Positions 17,180 to 24,634 of a stretch of DNA of 64,000 nucleotides are shown here, piece by piece (position 1 is the stretch's first letter; every line of letters begins with the position of its first letter). A program made the translations under genes and the position numbers. Source of the DNA: CAZUYC01 sp964624475 (GTDB taxonomy: Bacteria; Myxococcota_A; UBA9160; SMWR01); contig CAZUYC010000085.1 in assembly GCA_964624475.1 (NCBI GenBank), positions 116,729 to 180,728 on the forward strand. Direction: 5' to 3'. The notes below the pieces were generated by a model. That model made no database searches and was not told the DNA's origin. It saw only the letters and a list, made by a program, of their open reading frames with translations.

Positions 17180-17449
17180 ATGGACCTCGCATCGCTACCG
17201 GAGGAAGTCAAGGAGCTCGTACGAGCCCAGATCGAGGCCGGACACTTCCGATCGGTCGACGAGGTCGTCTGCGCAGCCTTGCGTCTCTTGCACGAACGCG
17301 AAGAGCTCTTCGCTTCCCACCGCGAGGAGTTGCGCGCTCAGATCGCGGAAGGCGTGGCAGCCGAGGAGCGAGGCGAGCTTCGGGACGGTGGGGAGGCGGT
17401 TGCCGACGTCCGTCGCCGGATCGATGAGCGGCTTCGCAGAGGGGAGTGA
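17180..17449 (+). CDS. ParD-family (type II) antitoxin
   Basis: 89 residues. The N-terminus LPEEVKELVRAQIEAGHF then RSVDEVVCAALRLLHERE is the ribbon-helix-helix ParD/CC2985 pattern, which dimerises and binds the operator. The acidic tail would clamp the ParE toxin. Its TGA overlaps the toxin frame's GTG (GTGA). The antitoxin frame is intact although its partner is interrupted. Confidence 0.85.
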   Translation: MDLASLPEEVKELVRAQIEAGHFRSVDEVVCAALRLLHEREELFASHREELRAQIAEGVAAEERGELRDGGEAVADVRRRIDERLRRGE

Positions 17450-17772
17450 CTCCTCGATTCGAGCTCACCGCTCCGGCCGAGCGAGACCTCGAGGACATCT
17501 TCTTCGAGGTCAAGCAGCACCACGGGTAGCTCGTCGCCGAGCGCGTCTACCGAAATCTCCTGCGCACGTTCGACCTTCTCGCGAGCATGCCGGAGATGGG
17601 TCGCCACCGTCCCGAGCTGTGGGCGCCGCCCTATCGGTTCTGGCCCACGGGACCCGCGTTCATCGCCTACCGAGCGGATGTCCGACCCATCCGCATCGTA
17701 CGGATTGCGCGAGCCTCGCGCGACTGGAGCCGTTTTCCGCCGCGCCAAGGATCGGCAGATAGGAGCGGGTAA
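17446..17772 (+). pseudogene. ParE/RelE-superfamily toxin gene interrupted by an in-frame amber stop
   Basis: From GTG 17446 the frame reads TPRFELTAPAERDLEDIFFE, a ParE first strand and helix, then meets TAG at codon 28 (17527-17529). It continues in the same frame with VAERVYRNLLRTFDLLASMP, EMGRHRPELW, AFIAYRADVRPIRIVRIAR and ASRDW to a TAA ending at 17772. Total length of ~108 codons equals a normal ParE. One substitution (e.g. CAG to TAG) explains the break. Unless the amber codon is suppressed, the toxin is lost. Confidence 0.82.
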
Positions 17773-17848
17773 GCATCCTCAGGGGGTGGCGTCTGGTAGC
17801 CACGCCGCGATCCGAAAGGGATCCCGCGGTGCGGCCGACGGAGGATTC

Positions 17849-17925
17849 TGGCGCGCCGGGAGGGACTCGAACCCCCGACCCTCAGGTTCGAAGCCTGATG
17901 CTCTATCCAGCTGAGCTACCGGCGC
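17849..17925 (-). tRNA. tRNA-Arg (anticodon TCG)
   Basis: Cloverleaf: acceptor GCGCCGG/CCGGCGC, D arm AGCTCAGCTGGATAGAGC, anticodon stem TCAGG/CCTGA with loop CTTCGAA (anticodon TCG), T loop TTCGAGT, discriminator G and encoded CCA. Total 77 bases. It borders the atypical toxin-antitoxin patch, and tRNA genes are frequent integration sites. Confidence 0.95.
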
Positions 17926-18242
17926 GCGCTCGACCATTCGTAAGTTCGGGTACTTGCAGCGCGGCGTCAACTCCTTCGGAACCGAGCCTGTGACAGAAGA
18001 ACTCGCGACGTGTCACACCTCGGTTGGGAGTTCCACTCCCAGGATTCGGAGTGCACCCTCGACCCCGTCCTTCGGGCTCTCGTTGCGCTCGTTCCACTAC
18101 CTTCAGCACTTCCATAGCGCCTCGGCCGCAGCGGAGAGCGATCGGCCGCGCGGATCTCATGCCACGCACCGTTCGAAAGGCATTGGCACACGTCGGGAAG
18201 GCGCTGTATGCCTTCAGCCCCCGAGACGTCCGGAGGACTCCG
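17926..18242. other. Intergenic region upstream of the arylsulfatase operon
   Basis: 317 bases without a supported gene. It contains an inverted repeat TGTGACA-(14)-TGTCACA (17990-18017), which could be an operator, and a small hairpin GGGAG-TTCCA-CTCCC around 18026-18040. No clear sigma-70 boxes are seen. The end carries GGAGGA, the ribosome site of the sulfatase gene. Confidence 0.4.
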
Positions 18243-19796
18243 ATGCGCCCCCCGATCGCCCTGCCCCTCGCCCTCGGCATCCTCGCCGCCGCCGCGAGCG
18301 TCGGCCCGGCCCATGCCGCCGGCCCGCCCAACATCCTCGTGATCTGGGGCGACGACGTCGGCCAGTCGAACATCAGCGCCTACACCATGGGTCTGATGGG
18401 GTACAGGACGCCGAACATCGACCGGATCGCCGACGAGGGGATGATCTTCACCGACTACTACGGCGAGCAATCCTGCACCGCCGGACGCTCCTCCTTCATC
18501 ATGGGCCAGAGCGTGTTCCGCACGGGCCTCTCCAAGGTGGGCCTTCCGGGCGCCGAGCTCGGCATGCGCAAGGAGGAGCCGACGATCGCGGGGCTGCTCA
18601 AGGCGCGGGGCTACGCGACCGGCCAGTTCGGCAAGAACCACCTCGGCGACAAAGACGAACACCTGCCCACGAACCACGGCTTCGACGAGTTCTTCGGCAA
18701 CCTCTACCACCTGAACGCCGAGGAGGAGCCCGAGAACGAGGACTATCCGAAGAGTCCCGAGTTCCGCAAGCGCTTCGGCCCGCGTGGCGTGCTCCACTCC
18801 TGGGCGCAGCCCGACGGCACGCAGAAGATCGAGGACACGGGCCCGCTCACGAAGAAGCGCATGGAGACGGTGGACGACGAGACCTCCGAGCGCGCGCTCG
18901 CCTACATCGAGGAGCAGCACAGGGCCGGGAAGCCCTTCTTCGTGTGGTGGAGCGGCACCCGCATGCACTTCCGCACCCACGTGAAGCCCGAGCTGCGCGG
19001 AATCTCCGGCCAGGACGAGTACTCGGACGGCATGGTCGAGCACGACCGTCACATCGGGAACTTCCTCGCGAAGCTCGACGCGCTCGGCATCGCCGAGAAC
19101 ACGATCGTGTTCTACTCGACCGACAACGGCCCCCACTACAACACCTGGCCCGATGCGGCGGCGACGCCCTTCCGCGGCGAGAAGAACACGAACTGGGAGG
19201 GCGGCTGGCGCGTTCCGGCGATGGTGCGCTGGCCTGGCCAGATCGCGCCCGGCTCGGTCACGAACCAGATCGTCCACCACATGGACTGGCTGCCGACCTT
19301 CCTGGCCGCCGCCGGCGACCCCGACGTCAAGGAGAAGCTCAAGAAGGGGGGCGTCCGGGCGATCGGGCGCAGCTACAGGGTGCACCTCGACGGCTACGAC
19401 ATCCTGCCGTTGCTCACCGGCCAGGCGAAGGAGAGCCCGCGCAAGGAGATCTTCTACTTCTCGGACGATGGCGACCTCACCGCCCTCCGCTACCAGGACT
19501 GGAAGATCCTCTTCATGGAGCAGAAGGCGCAGGGGACCTTCCGCGTCTGGATGGAGCCCTTCGTGCCGCTGCGCGTGCCGCTGATGGAGAACCTGCGCCG
19601 CGACCCCTACGAGCGCGCCACGATCACCTCCAACACCTACTACGACTGGCTGCTCGACCACGCCTACCTGCTGGTTCCGGCGCAGGCGTACGTGGCGGAG
19701 TTCCTGAAGACCTTCAAGGAATTCCCGCCGCGCCAGAAGGCAGCGAGCTTCTCCCTCGACCAGGTGATGGAAGCGCTCGCTCCCCACGGCGGCTGA
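18243..19796 (+). CDS. Secreted arylsulfatase
   Basis: 517 residues. Signal peptide MRPPIALPLALGILAAAAS ends near AHA. NILVIWGDDVG holds the metal-binding Asp pair. CTAGRSSFIMGQ is the sulfatase signature, whose Cys would become formylglycine. STDNGPHYNTWPD and the later HLDGYDILPLLTG complete the fold. It hydrolyses sulfate esters in the periplasm; an FGE-type maturase must be encoded elsewhere. GGAGGA lies six bases before ATG 18243. It forms an operon with the next two genes (gaps of 3 and 8 bases). Confidence 0.92.
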   Translation: MRPPIALPLALGILAAAASVGPAHAAGPPNILVIWGDDVGQSNISAYTMGLMGYRTPNIDRIADEGMIFTDYYGEQSCTAGRSSFIMGQSVFRTGLSKVGLPGAELGMRKEEPTIAGLLKARGYATGQFGKNHLGDKDEHLPTNHGFDEFFGNLYHLNAEEEPENEDYPKSPEFRKRFGPRGVLHSWAQPDGTQKIEDTGPLTKKRMETVDDETSERALAYIEEQHRAGKPFFVWWSGTRMHFRTHVKPELRGISGQDEYSDGMVEHDRHIGNFLAKLDALGIAENTIVFYSTDNGPHYNTWPDAAATPFRGEKNTNWEGGWRVPAMVRWPGQIAPGSVTNQIVHHMDWLPTFLAAAGDPDVKEKLKKGGVRAIGRSYRVHLDGYDILPLLTGQAKESPRKEIFYFSDDGDLTALRYQDWKILFMEQKAQGTFRVWMEPFVPLRVPLMENLRRDPYERATITSNTYYDWLLDHAYLLVPAQAYVAEFLKTFKEFPPRQKAASFSLDQVMEALAPHGG

Positions 19797-19799
19797 GTC

Positions 19800-20144
19800 G
19801 TGCCGCGCGTGCGGCTCTCGGCGTGGCTCGCGGTGGCCCTGCTCGCCGCCGCCTGCGGTCGCAACCCGGTGCTCGGCGACTGGGAGCTCGACCGCGACGA
19901 GACGTCGCGGGGCGCGCTGCTCGCTGCCGAGGCCGCCGAGCTGACGACGCTCCGCTTCGAGAGCAACTCGGTCGACGTGTCCGGGACCGAAATTCCCGTG
20001 AGCTACGTGGTCGAGGGCGACCTGGTGCGGGTCGTGCGCGGCGACGGCCGCGGAGAGCACCGCGTCGAGGTGCTGCCGGACGGCCGCATCCGCGTGGAGC
20101 TTCCGATCGGCGTGACGGCGGTCTTCCGGCGCGCGGGCTCGTAG
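19800..20144 (+). CDS. Small lipoprotein in the sulfatase operon
   Basis: 114 residues. Leader LSAWLAVALLAAAC with lipobox Cys, then a beta-rich domain (LGDWELDRDETSRGALLAAE, VEGDLVRVVRGDGRGEHRVE) that looks like a lipocalin-like LGxW domain of unknown function. It starts at GTG 19800, three bases after the sulfatase stop, and is followed by the HAD gene after eight bases. Confidence 0.75.
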   Translation: MPRVRLSAWLAVALLAAACGRNPVLGDWELDRDETSRGALLAAEAAELTTLRFESNSVDVSGTEIPVSYVVEGDLVRVVRGDGRGEHRVEVLPDGRIRVELPIGVTAVFRRAGS

Positions 20145-20152
20145 GAGGAACC

Positions 20153-21133
20153 GTGAGACACTGGGCGGTCGGTGCGCTCGCCACTGGGGTGCTGCTCCTC
20201 GGCTCGTCGCTTCACGCGGAACCGCTTCCGTCGTGGAACGACGGCCCGGCCCGCCAGGCCGTCGTCGCGTTCGTCGAGCGCGTGACGAAGCCCGGCGGTC
20301 CCGACTTCGTGCCGCCGCCCGAGCGTATCGCCGTGTTCGACAACGACGGCACGCTCTGGTCCGAGCAGCCCATGTACGTACAGCTCGCTTTCGCGCTCGA
20401 CCGCGTGAAGGCGCTGGCGCCGCATCACCCCGAGTGGAAGGAGAAGGAGCCCTTCCGCTCGGCGCTCACGCGGGATCTGGCGACCCTCGAGAAGAGCGGG
20501 GAGGAGGGGCTGCTCGAGCTGGTGATGGCGACGCACGCGGGCAACACCAGCGAGGAGTTCGGGCTGATCGTCGGAGCATGGCTCGAGAGCGCTCGTCACC
20601 CGAAGTACGGGCGGCCCTACACCGAGTGCGTGTATTCGCCCATGCTCGAGGTGATCGACTACCTCGGCAAGAACGGCTTCGAGGTGTGGATCGTGTCGGG
20701 CGGAGGGATCGAGTTCATGCGTCCGTGGGCGGAGCGCGTCTATGGCATTCCGCCCCAGCGCATCGTCGGCAGCAGCATCCAGACGAAGTACGAGCTGCGT
20801 GACGGCCGCCCCGCGATCGTGCGGCTGCCGGCCGTGGACTTCATCGACGACAAGGCCGGCAAGCCCGTCGGGATCCACAAGTTCATCGGGCGCCGTCCCA
20901 TCGCCGCGTTCGGCAACTCGGACGGCGACTTCGAGATGCTCGAGTGGGTCACGTCGGGCCCCGGCCCGCGCCTCGGGCTGCTCCTCCACCACGACGACGC
21001 CGAACGCGAGGTCGCCTACGATCGCGACTCCCGCGTCGGACGGCTCGCGCGGGGCCTCGACGAGGGGCCGAAGCGCGGCTGGGTGCTCGTCAGCATGAAG
21101 CGCGACTGGAAGGCGGTGTTCCCCCCGCAGTGA
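20153..21133 (+). CDS. Exported HAD-superfamily phosphatase
   Basis: 326 residues. The start is GTG 20153 with AGGAGGAA directly upstream. Signal peptide ALATGVLLLGSSLHA. HAD motif I is IAVFDNDGTLW, motif II IVSGGG, and motif IV AFGNSDGDFEMLEW, giving a phosphoserine-phosphatase-like fold. Secretion is unusual for this subfamily and matches the secreted sulfatase in the same operon. The pair could strip sulfate and phosphate esters in the periplasm (inference). Confidence 0.87.
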   Translation: MRHWAVGALATGVLLLGSSLHAEPLPSWNDGPARQAVVAFVERVTKPGGPDFVPPPERIAVFDNDGTLWSEQPMYVQLAFALDRVKALAPHHPEWKEKEPFRSALTRDLATLEKSGEEGLLELVMATHAGNTSEEFGLIVGAWLESARHPKYGRPYTECVYSPMLEVIDYLGKNGFEVWIVSGGGIEFMRPWAERVYGIPPQRIVGSSIQTKYELRDGRPAIVRLPAVDFIDDKAGKPVGIHKFIGRRPIAAFGNSDGDFEMLEWVTSGPGPRLGLLLHHDDAEREVAYDRDSRVGRLARGLDEGPKRGWVLVSMKRDWKAVFPPQ

Positions 21134-21223
21134 TACCGGAGCGGGCCATCGGCTTCCGCGGGAGGGACCGACGCCCGCATTCTGGAGCTAGCATGGCCGG
21201 CGGTGCCGAGCGGAGGAGGAAGC

Positions 21224-21304
21224 ATGAGCAAGAGAGAGAACGTCGACGCGCGGAACGAGAACCTCGAGGTGCTGAGCGAGATCAAGGCGGTGCTGGGTGG
21301 CTAG
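21224..21304 (+). CDS. 26-residue hypothetical small protein, coupled to the next gene
   Basis: ATG 21224 is preceded by GGAGGAGGA at ideal spacing, one of the best ribosome sites in the window. The product begins MSKRENVDARNENLEVL, is charged and helical, and ends GG. Its TAG lies eight bases inside the following gene's GTG start, so translation is coupled. It could be a real micropeptide or a leader ORF that feeds ribosomes to the membrane protein. Confidence 0.55.
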   Translation: MSKRENVDARNENLEVLSEIKAVLGG

Positions 21305-22481
21305 CGCGCCGGATGCCGAGGCGGCCTCCTTCTCGCTGGTCGAGGAGGAGGCGCCGCTCCGGCTGCAACGCGCGATCGGGCTCGCGCCGCGCGGGGGCCT
21401 GGGCCTCGTGCGGCGCGCGCTCGTGCTCGCGCTGCTCTGCTGGCTCCCGATCGCCGTCTGGGCGCTCCTGCGTTCGCGCGCGCTCCCGGGCGGCGTGGCG
21501 GAGCCGTTGCTCCAGCACTTCGGCGTGCACGCGCGCTGCCTCGTGGCGATTCCGCTGCTCGTGCTCGCGGAGGGTCCCGCACAGGCGATCCTCGCGCGCC
21601 TGATTGCGTACTTCGTGCGCTCGGGCGTGGTGCCCGAGGGAGAACGCGCGCGCTTCGCCGCGATCGTCGGCGGCGCGGTCCAGCGCGCGCGCTCGTCGCG
21701 TCCGTGGGCCGCGATCCTCGGCGTCGTGGTCGCGTGGAGCTTCATCGGACCCGTCGGGCAGCACGCGCACGAGCTCCTCTGGTCGAGCGAGGGCGACGCG
21801 GCCAGCCCACGCTACGGCTTCGGGGGCTTCTGGTTCCTCTACGTCGCGCGCCCGGTCTACATCGCGCTGCTCCTCGGCTGGCTGTGGCGCCTCGGGCTCG
21901 TCTTCCTGCTCCTCGCGCGGATCGCGAGGCTCGACCTCGCGCTCGTGCCGACGCACCCCGACCGCGCGGGTGGGCTCGGCTTCCTCGAGCGGCTCCCGGC
22001 CGCGTTCAGCCTCGTGGTGCTCGCCGCCTCCGCCGTCGTCGCCTCGCGCTGGGCCCACGATGTCGTCTACCACGGTGTGCCCGTGGCGACGCTCAAGCTC
22101 CCGATCGCCGCCTTCCTCGTGCTCGCGCTGCTGCTCTTCCTCGCGCCGATGCTTCCGTTCGCCCCGCGCCTCGCCGCCGCGAAGCGCGCGGCGCTCCTCG
22201 ACTACGGGACGCTCGTCGGCGAGCACGGCCGCCGCGTGGGCCGCCGCTGGCTCGCGGGCGAGTCCCTCGAGGACGACCCGCTGCTCGGAGCCCCGGAGCT
22301 CGGGCCCGTCGCGGACACCCAGGCGCTGTACCACTCGCTCCAGAAGATGCGCGCGCTCCCGCTCGGGCCAGCCGCCATGCTCTCGCTGCTCGTCCCGGCC
22401 GCGCTCCCGATCCTCTGCGTGCTCGCGCTCGAGATCCCGGTGAGAGAGCTCTTGCTGGGTCTGCTCAAGGCGCTCGCCTGA
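21297..22481 (+). CDS. Multi-pass membrane protein of unknown function
   Basis: 394 residues with six or seven membrane helices (about 36-56, 75-95, 137-157, 180-205, 235-255, 262-285, 360-390). The conserved-looking cytoplasmic motif VPTHPDRAGGLGFLERLP lies mid-protein. I have seen HPDxAGGLGFL-type motifs only in uncharacterised membrane proteins. GTG 21297 overlaps the end of the 26-codon ORF. Confidence 0.75.
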   Translation: MASAPDAEAASFSLVEEEAPLRLQRAIGLAPRGGLGLVRRALVLALLCWLPIAVWALLRSRALPGGVAEPLLQHFGVHARCLVAIPLLVLAEGPAQAILARLIAYFVRSGVVPEGERARFAAIVGGAVQRARSSRPWAAILGVVVAWSFIGPVGQHAHELLWSSEGDAASPRYGFGGFWFLYVARPVYIALLLGWLWRLGLVFLLLARIARLDLALVPTHPDRAGGLGFLERLPAAFSLVVLAASAVVASRWAHDVVYHGVPVATLKLPIAAFLVLALLLFLAPMLPFAPRLAAAKRAALLDYGTLVGEHGRRVGRRWLAGESLEDDPLLGAPELGPVADTQALYHSLQKMRALPLGPAAMLSLLVPAALPILCVLALEIPVRELLLGLLKALA

Positions 22482-22539
22482 GCGGGCGGTCGATGAGCGC
22501 AGCCGAGCACCGGCTGCGCCGCTCTGGTACCCTCGCGGC

Positions 22540-23820
22540 ATGTGCGACTCGCTGGTCGCCGTCGGGGCCGAGACTGCCGAAGGGGTGACGCTCTTCGCGA
22601 AGAACAGCGACCGCAAGGCGGACGAGTGCCAGCCCTTCGTCCAGTTCCCGGAGACGATGCACCCGCCGCGCTCGGTCGTGCGCTGCACCTACCTCGAGAT
22701 CCCGCAGGTCGCGGAGACCTACCGCGTGATGGGGCACTCGCCGTGGTGGGTCTGGGGCTTCGAGCACGGTGTGAACGAGCACGCGGTCGCGATCGGGAAC
22801 CAGGCGGTCTTCTCGAAGGAGCCGCTCGAGGAGCGGCCGGGCCTGATCGGGATGGACCTCGTGCGGCTCGGGCTCGAGCGCGGGCGCGACGCCCGCGAGG
22901 CGCTCGAGGTGATGGCGGCGCTGATCGAGACCCACGGGCAGGGTGGGCCGGCGCTGGCGCCCGGCGGCGACGGCTACCACAACAGCTTCCTGCTCGCGGA
23001 CCCGCGCGAGGCGTGGCTCTTCGAGACCTCGAACCGGCGCTGGGCGGCGCGGCGGGTCCGGCTCGGGGGCGCCTCGAACCATCTCTCGCTCGGCTCCGAC
23101 TGGGAGATCGGGTCGCGGGACCTCGAGACCTTCGCCCGCAGCGAGGGCTGGTGGCGGGGGGGCGGCCGCATCGACGTGGCCGCCGCGTACCGCAACGCCC
23201 ACGTGCCTCCCCAGATCTCGGAAGGGCGCAAGCGCCGCTCCGAGGCGCTCCTGCGCGACGGGCGCGGGCGACACGACCTCGAGTCGATGCAGCGGATCCT
23301 GCGCGACCACCTCGATGGGGGGATCGCCTGGCAACCGGGGGCGACGCCCGCGGAGGAGCGCTTCTTCACCCTTTGCGCGCACAGCGAGCCCGTGCACTGG
23401 ACGACGGCGAGCCTGCTGGCGCCGCTGCCGGCGGAGCGGAACGCGCCCTGGCCCGTCTGGATCTCGTTTGGGACGCCGTGCACGGGGTTCTTCTTCCCCG
23501 TCTACCTCGACGGCGCGATCCCCGCGTCGCTGGCGCGCGGCGACGAGGCGCCCTCCCCCGACTCGGCCTGGTGGGTGATGAAGGGCCTCCAGGACGCGGC
23601 CTCCGCCGACCCCGTGCGACACACTCCGGTGCTGCGAGAGGGCTGGGCGGACCTCGAGGAGCGGATCGAGGCGGAACGGCTGCGCGCGGAGGCGGCGGCG
23701 CGCCGGGCGGCGGCGGCCGGAGACCGCGACCGCGCCGCGCTGATCGTCACGGAGCTGATGGCCGCCACCGTCGAGCAGGCGCTCAAGCGCGCCGAGGCGC
23801 TCCGGGCGCTCATCGCCTGA
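22540..23820 (+). CDS. Secernin/C69-family dipeptidase
   Basis: 426 residues. MCDSLVAVG places Cys 2 as the N-terminal nucleophile after removal of Met, as in Ntn-hydrolase C69 dipeptidases and secernins. LFAKNSDRKADECQPF, GFEHGVNEHAVAIGNQAVF and GYHNSFLLADPREAWLFETS are conserved family segments. There is no signal peptide, so it is cytoplasmic. It starts at ATG 22540; the upstream membrane gene ends 58 bases earlier. Confidence 0.9.
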   Translation: MCDSLVAVGAETAEGVTLFAKNSDRKADECQPFVQFPETMHPPRSVVRCTYLEIPQVAETYRVMGHSPWWVWGFEHGVNEHAVAIGNQAVFSKEPLEERPGLIGMDLVRLGLERGRDAREALEVMAALIETHGQGGPALAPGGDGYHNSFLLADPREAWLFETSNRRWAARRVRLGGASNHLSLGSDWEIGSRDLETFARSEGWWRGGGRIDVAAAYRNAHVPPQISEGRKRRSEALLRDGRGRHDLESMQRILRDHLDGGIAWQPGATPAEERFFTLCAHSEPVHWTTASLLAPLPAERNAPWPVWISFGTPCTGFFFPVYLDGAIPASLARGDEAPSPDSAWWVMKGLQDAASADPVRHTPVLREGWADLEERIEAERLRAEAAARRAAAAGDRDRAALIVTELMAATVEQALKRAEALRALIA

Positions 23821-23845
23821 TCTCGCGCCCGCCCGCTGGCGCTCT

Positions 23846-24082
23846 TCAGGCGCTCCGCACCTCTTCCGCGGGCGCGCGGCGCACGCGGCGCGCGCCGGGG
23901 AAGTACTCCTGGCGCAGATCCCAGGGTACGCCCAGCGCGGCGAGGATGCGCCGCTTGGTCGCCTGCCGGCAGGCCCGCCCCTTCTCGACCGCATGGATCG
24001 TCCGGGGCGAGATCTCCGCCTTGTCGGCGAGCTCGTTTTGCGTCCAGCCGAGGGCTTCGCGCGCGGCTCGAATCCGGTTCAT
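23846..24082 (-). CDS. XRE-family small DNA-binding regulator
   Basis: 78 residues. IRAAREALGWTQNELADKAE then ISPRTIHAVEKGRA is a Cro/C1-type helix-turn-helix, with KRRILAALGVPWDLRQEYFP after it. The rest is a basic tail. It converges with the dipeptidase gene. The AT-rich interval upstream (24151-24184) may hold its promoter and operator. Confidence 0.85.
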   Translation of the reverse strand: MNRIRAAREALGWTQNELADKAEISPRTIHAVEKGRACRQATKRRILAALGVPWDLRQEYFPGARRVRRAPAEEVRSA

Positions 24083-24150
24083 CGCCGGGAGATCCTCGTG
24101 AGCAGGGTGACACCGGCATGATAGCGCCGGCGCAATGCCACTTCAGGATC

Positions 24151-24184
24151 CGTTTTTAGTAGCAAAATCAGATAGTTACGTAAC
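24151..24184. promoter_or_regulatory. AT-rich promoter-like patch with a GTTACGTAAC palindrome
   Basis: In otherwise GC-rich DNA this interval contains TTTTTAGTAGCAAAATCAG and the perfect 10-bp palindrome GTTACGTAAC (24175-24184). It lies between the XRE gene and tRNA-His, both on the minus strand. It could be the XRE promoter and its own operator. No experimentally familiar consensus is matched. Confidence 0.3.
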
Positions 24185-24285
24185 CATGCCGGAGATCGCG
24201 ATCGACACTTCGGGGTGTCTCTCGAAAAACGGAGCGGATCGCGCCGCCGGCCCGGGCCCGCCGGGCGCTCGGGTCTGGGGAGTGA

Positions 24286-24362
24286 TGGGGTGGGCGAGGG
24301 GTCTCGAACCCCCGACCTCCAGAGCCACAGTCTGGCGCTCTAACCAACTGAGCTACGCCCAC
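24286..24362 (-). tRNA. tRNA-His (anticodon GTG)
   Basis: Acceptor GTGGGCG/CGCCCAC, D arm AGCTCAGTTGGTTAGAGC, anticodon stem CCAGA/TCTGG with loop CTGTGGC (GTG), T loop TTCGAGA, discriminator C and encoded CCA. The extra 5' G expected for tRNA-His (position -1, opposite C73) is encoded at 24363. Confidence 0.95.
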
Positions 24363-24457
24363 CATGCACGGAAGCGGAGCCAAGCTATCGGTGCCCCCCG
24401 GGTGTGTCAAACGCGGCCGGAACGGCGCCGCCCCGCGGATTGCTAGCCTCTGCGGCA

Positions 24458-24530
24458 GCCCCGGTAGCTCAGCGGAAAGAGCGGTTGCCTTCTAAGCAAC
24501 GGGTCGCAGGTTCGATTCCTGCCCGGGGCA
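24458..24530 (+). tRNA. tRNA-Arg (anticodon TCT)
   Basis: Acceptor GCCCCGG/CCGGGGC, D arm AGCTCAGCGGAAAGAGC, anticodon stem GTTGC/GCAAC with loop CTTCTAA (TCT), T arm GCAGG/CCTGC with TTCGATT, discriminator A. The 3' CCA is not encoded (CCC follows), unlike the two other tRNAs here. Confidence 0.94.
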
Positions 24531-24634
24531 CCCGCGGGTGTGCCCGAGGGGATGGATGCCCCCGACCTCGTCGGTCGGGCGGGCGGCGACCCCGCGTTGG
24601 TGCATAATGGCCGGGTCGAGCGGGAGCCCGCGCC

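Noticed and set aside
17990..18017. CRP-type site TGTGA...TCACA
   Set aside because: The spacer is too long (TGTGACA-14-TGTCACA) for a CRP half-site pair. Kept only as a generic inverted repeat.
17954..20152. A single long protein ahead of the HAD phosphatase
   Set aside because: That part of the frame is an out-of-frame reading of the arylsulfatase and lipoprotein genes. The HAD protein has its own ribosome site and signal peptide at 20153.
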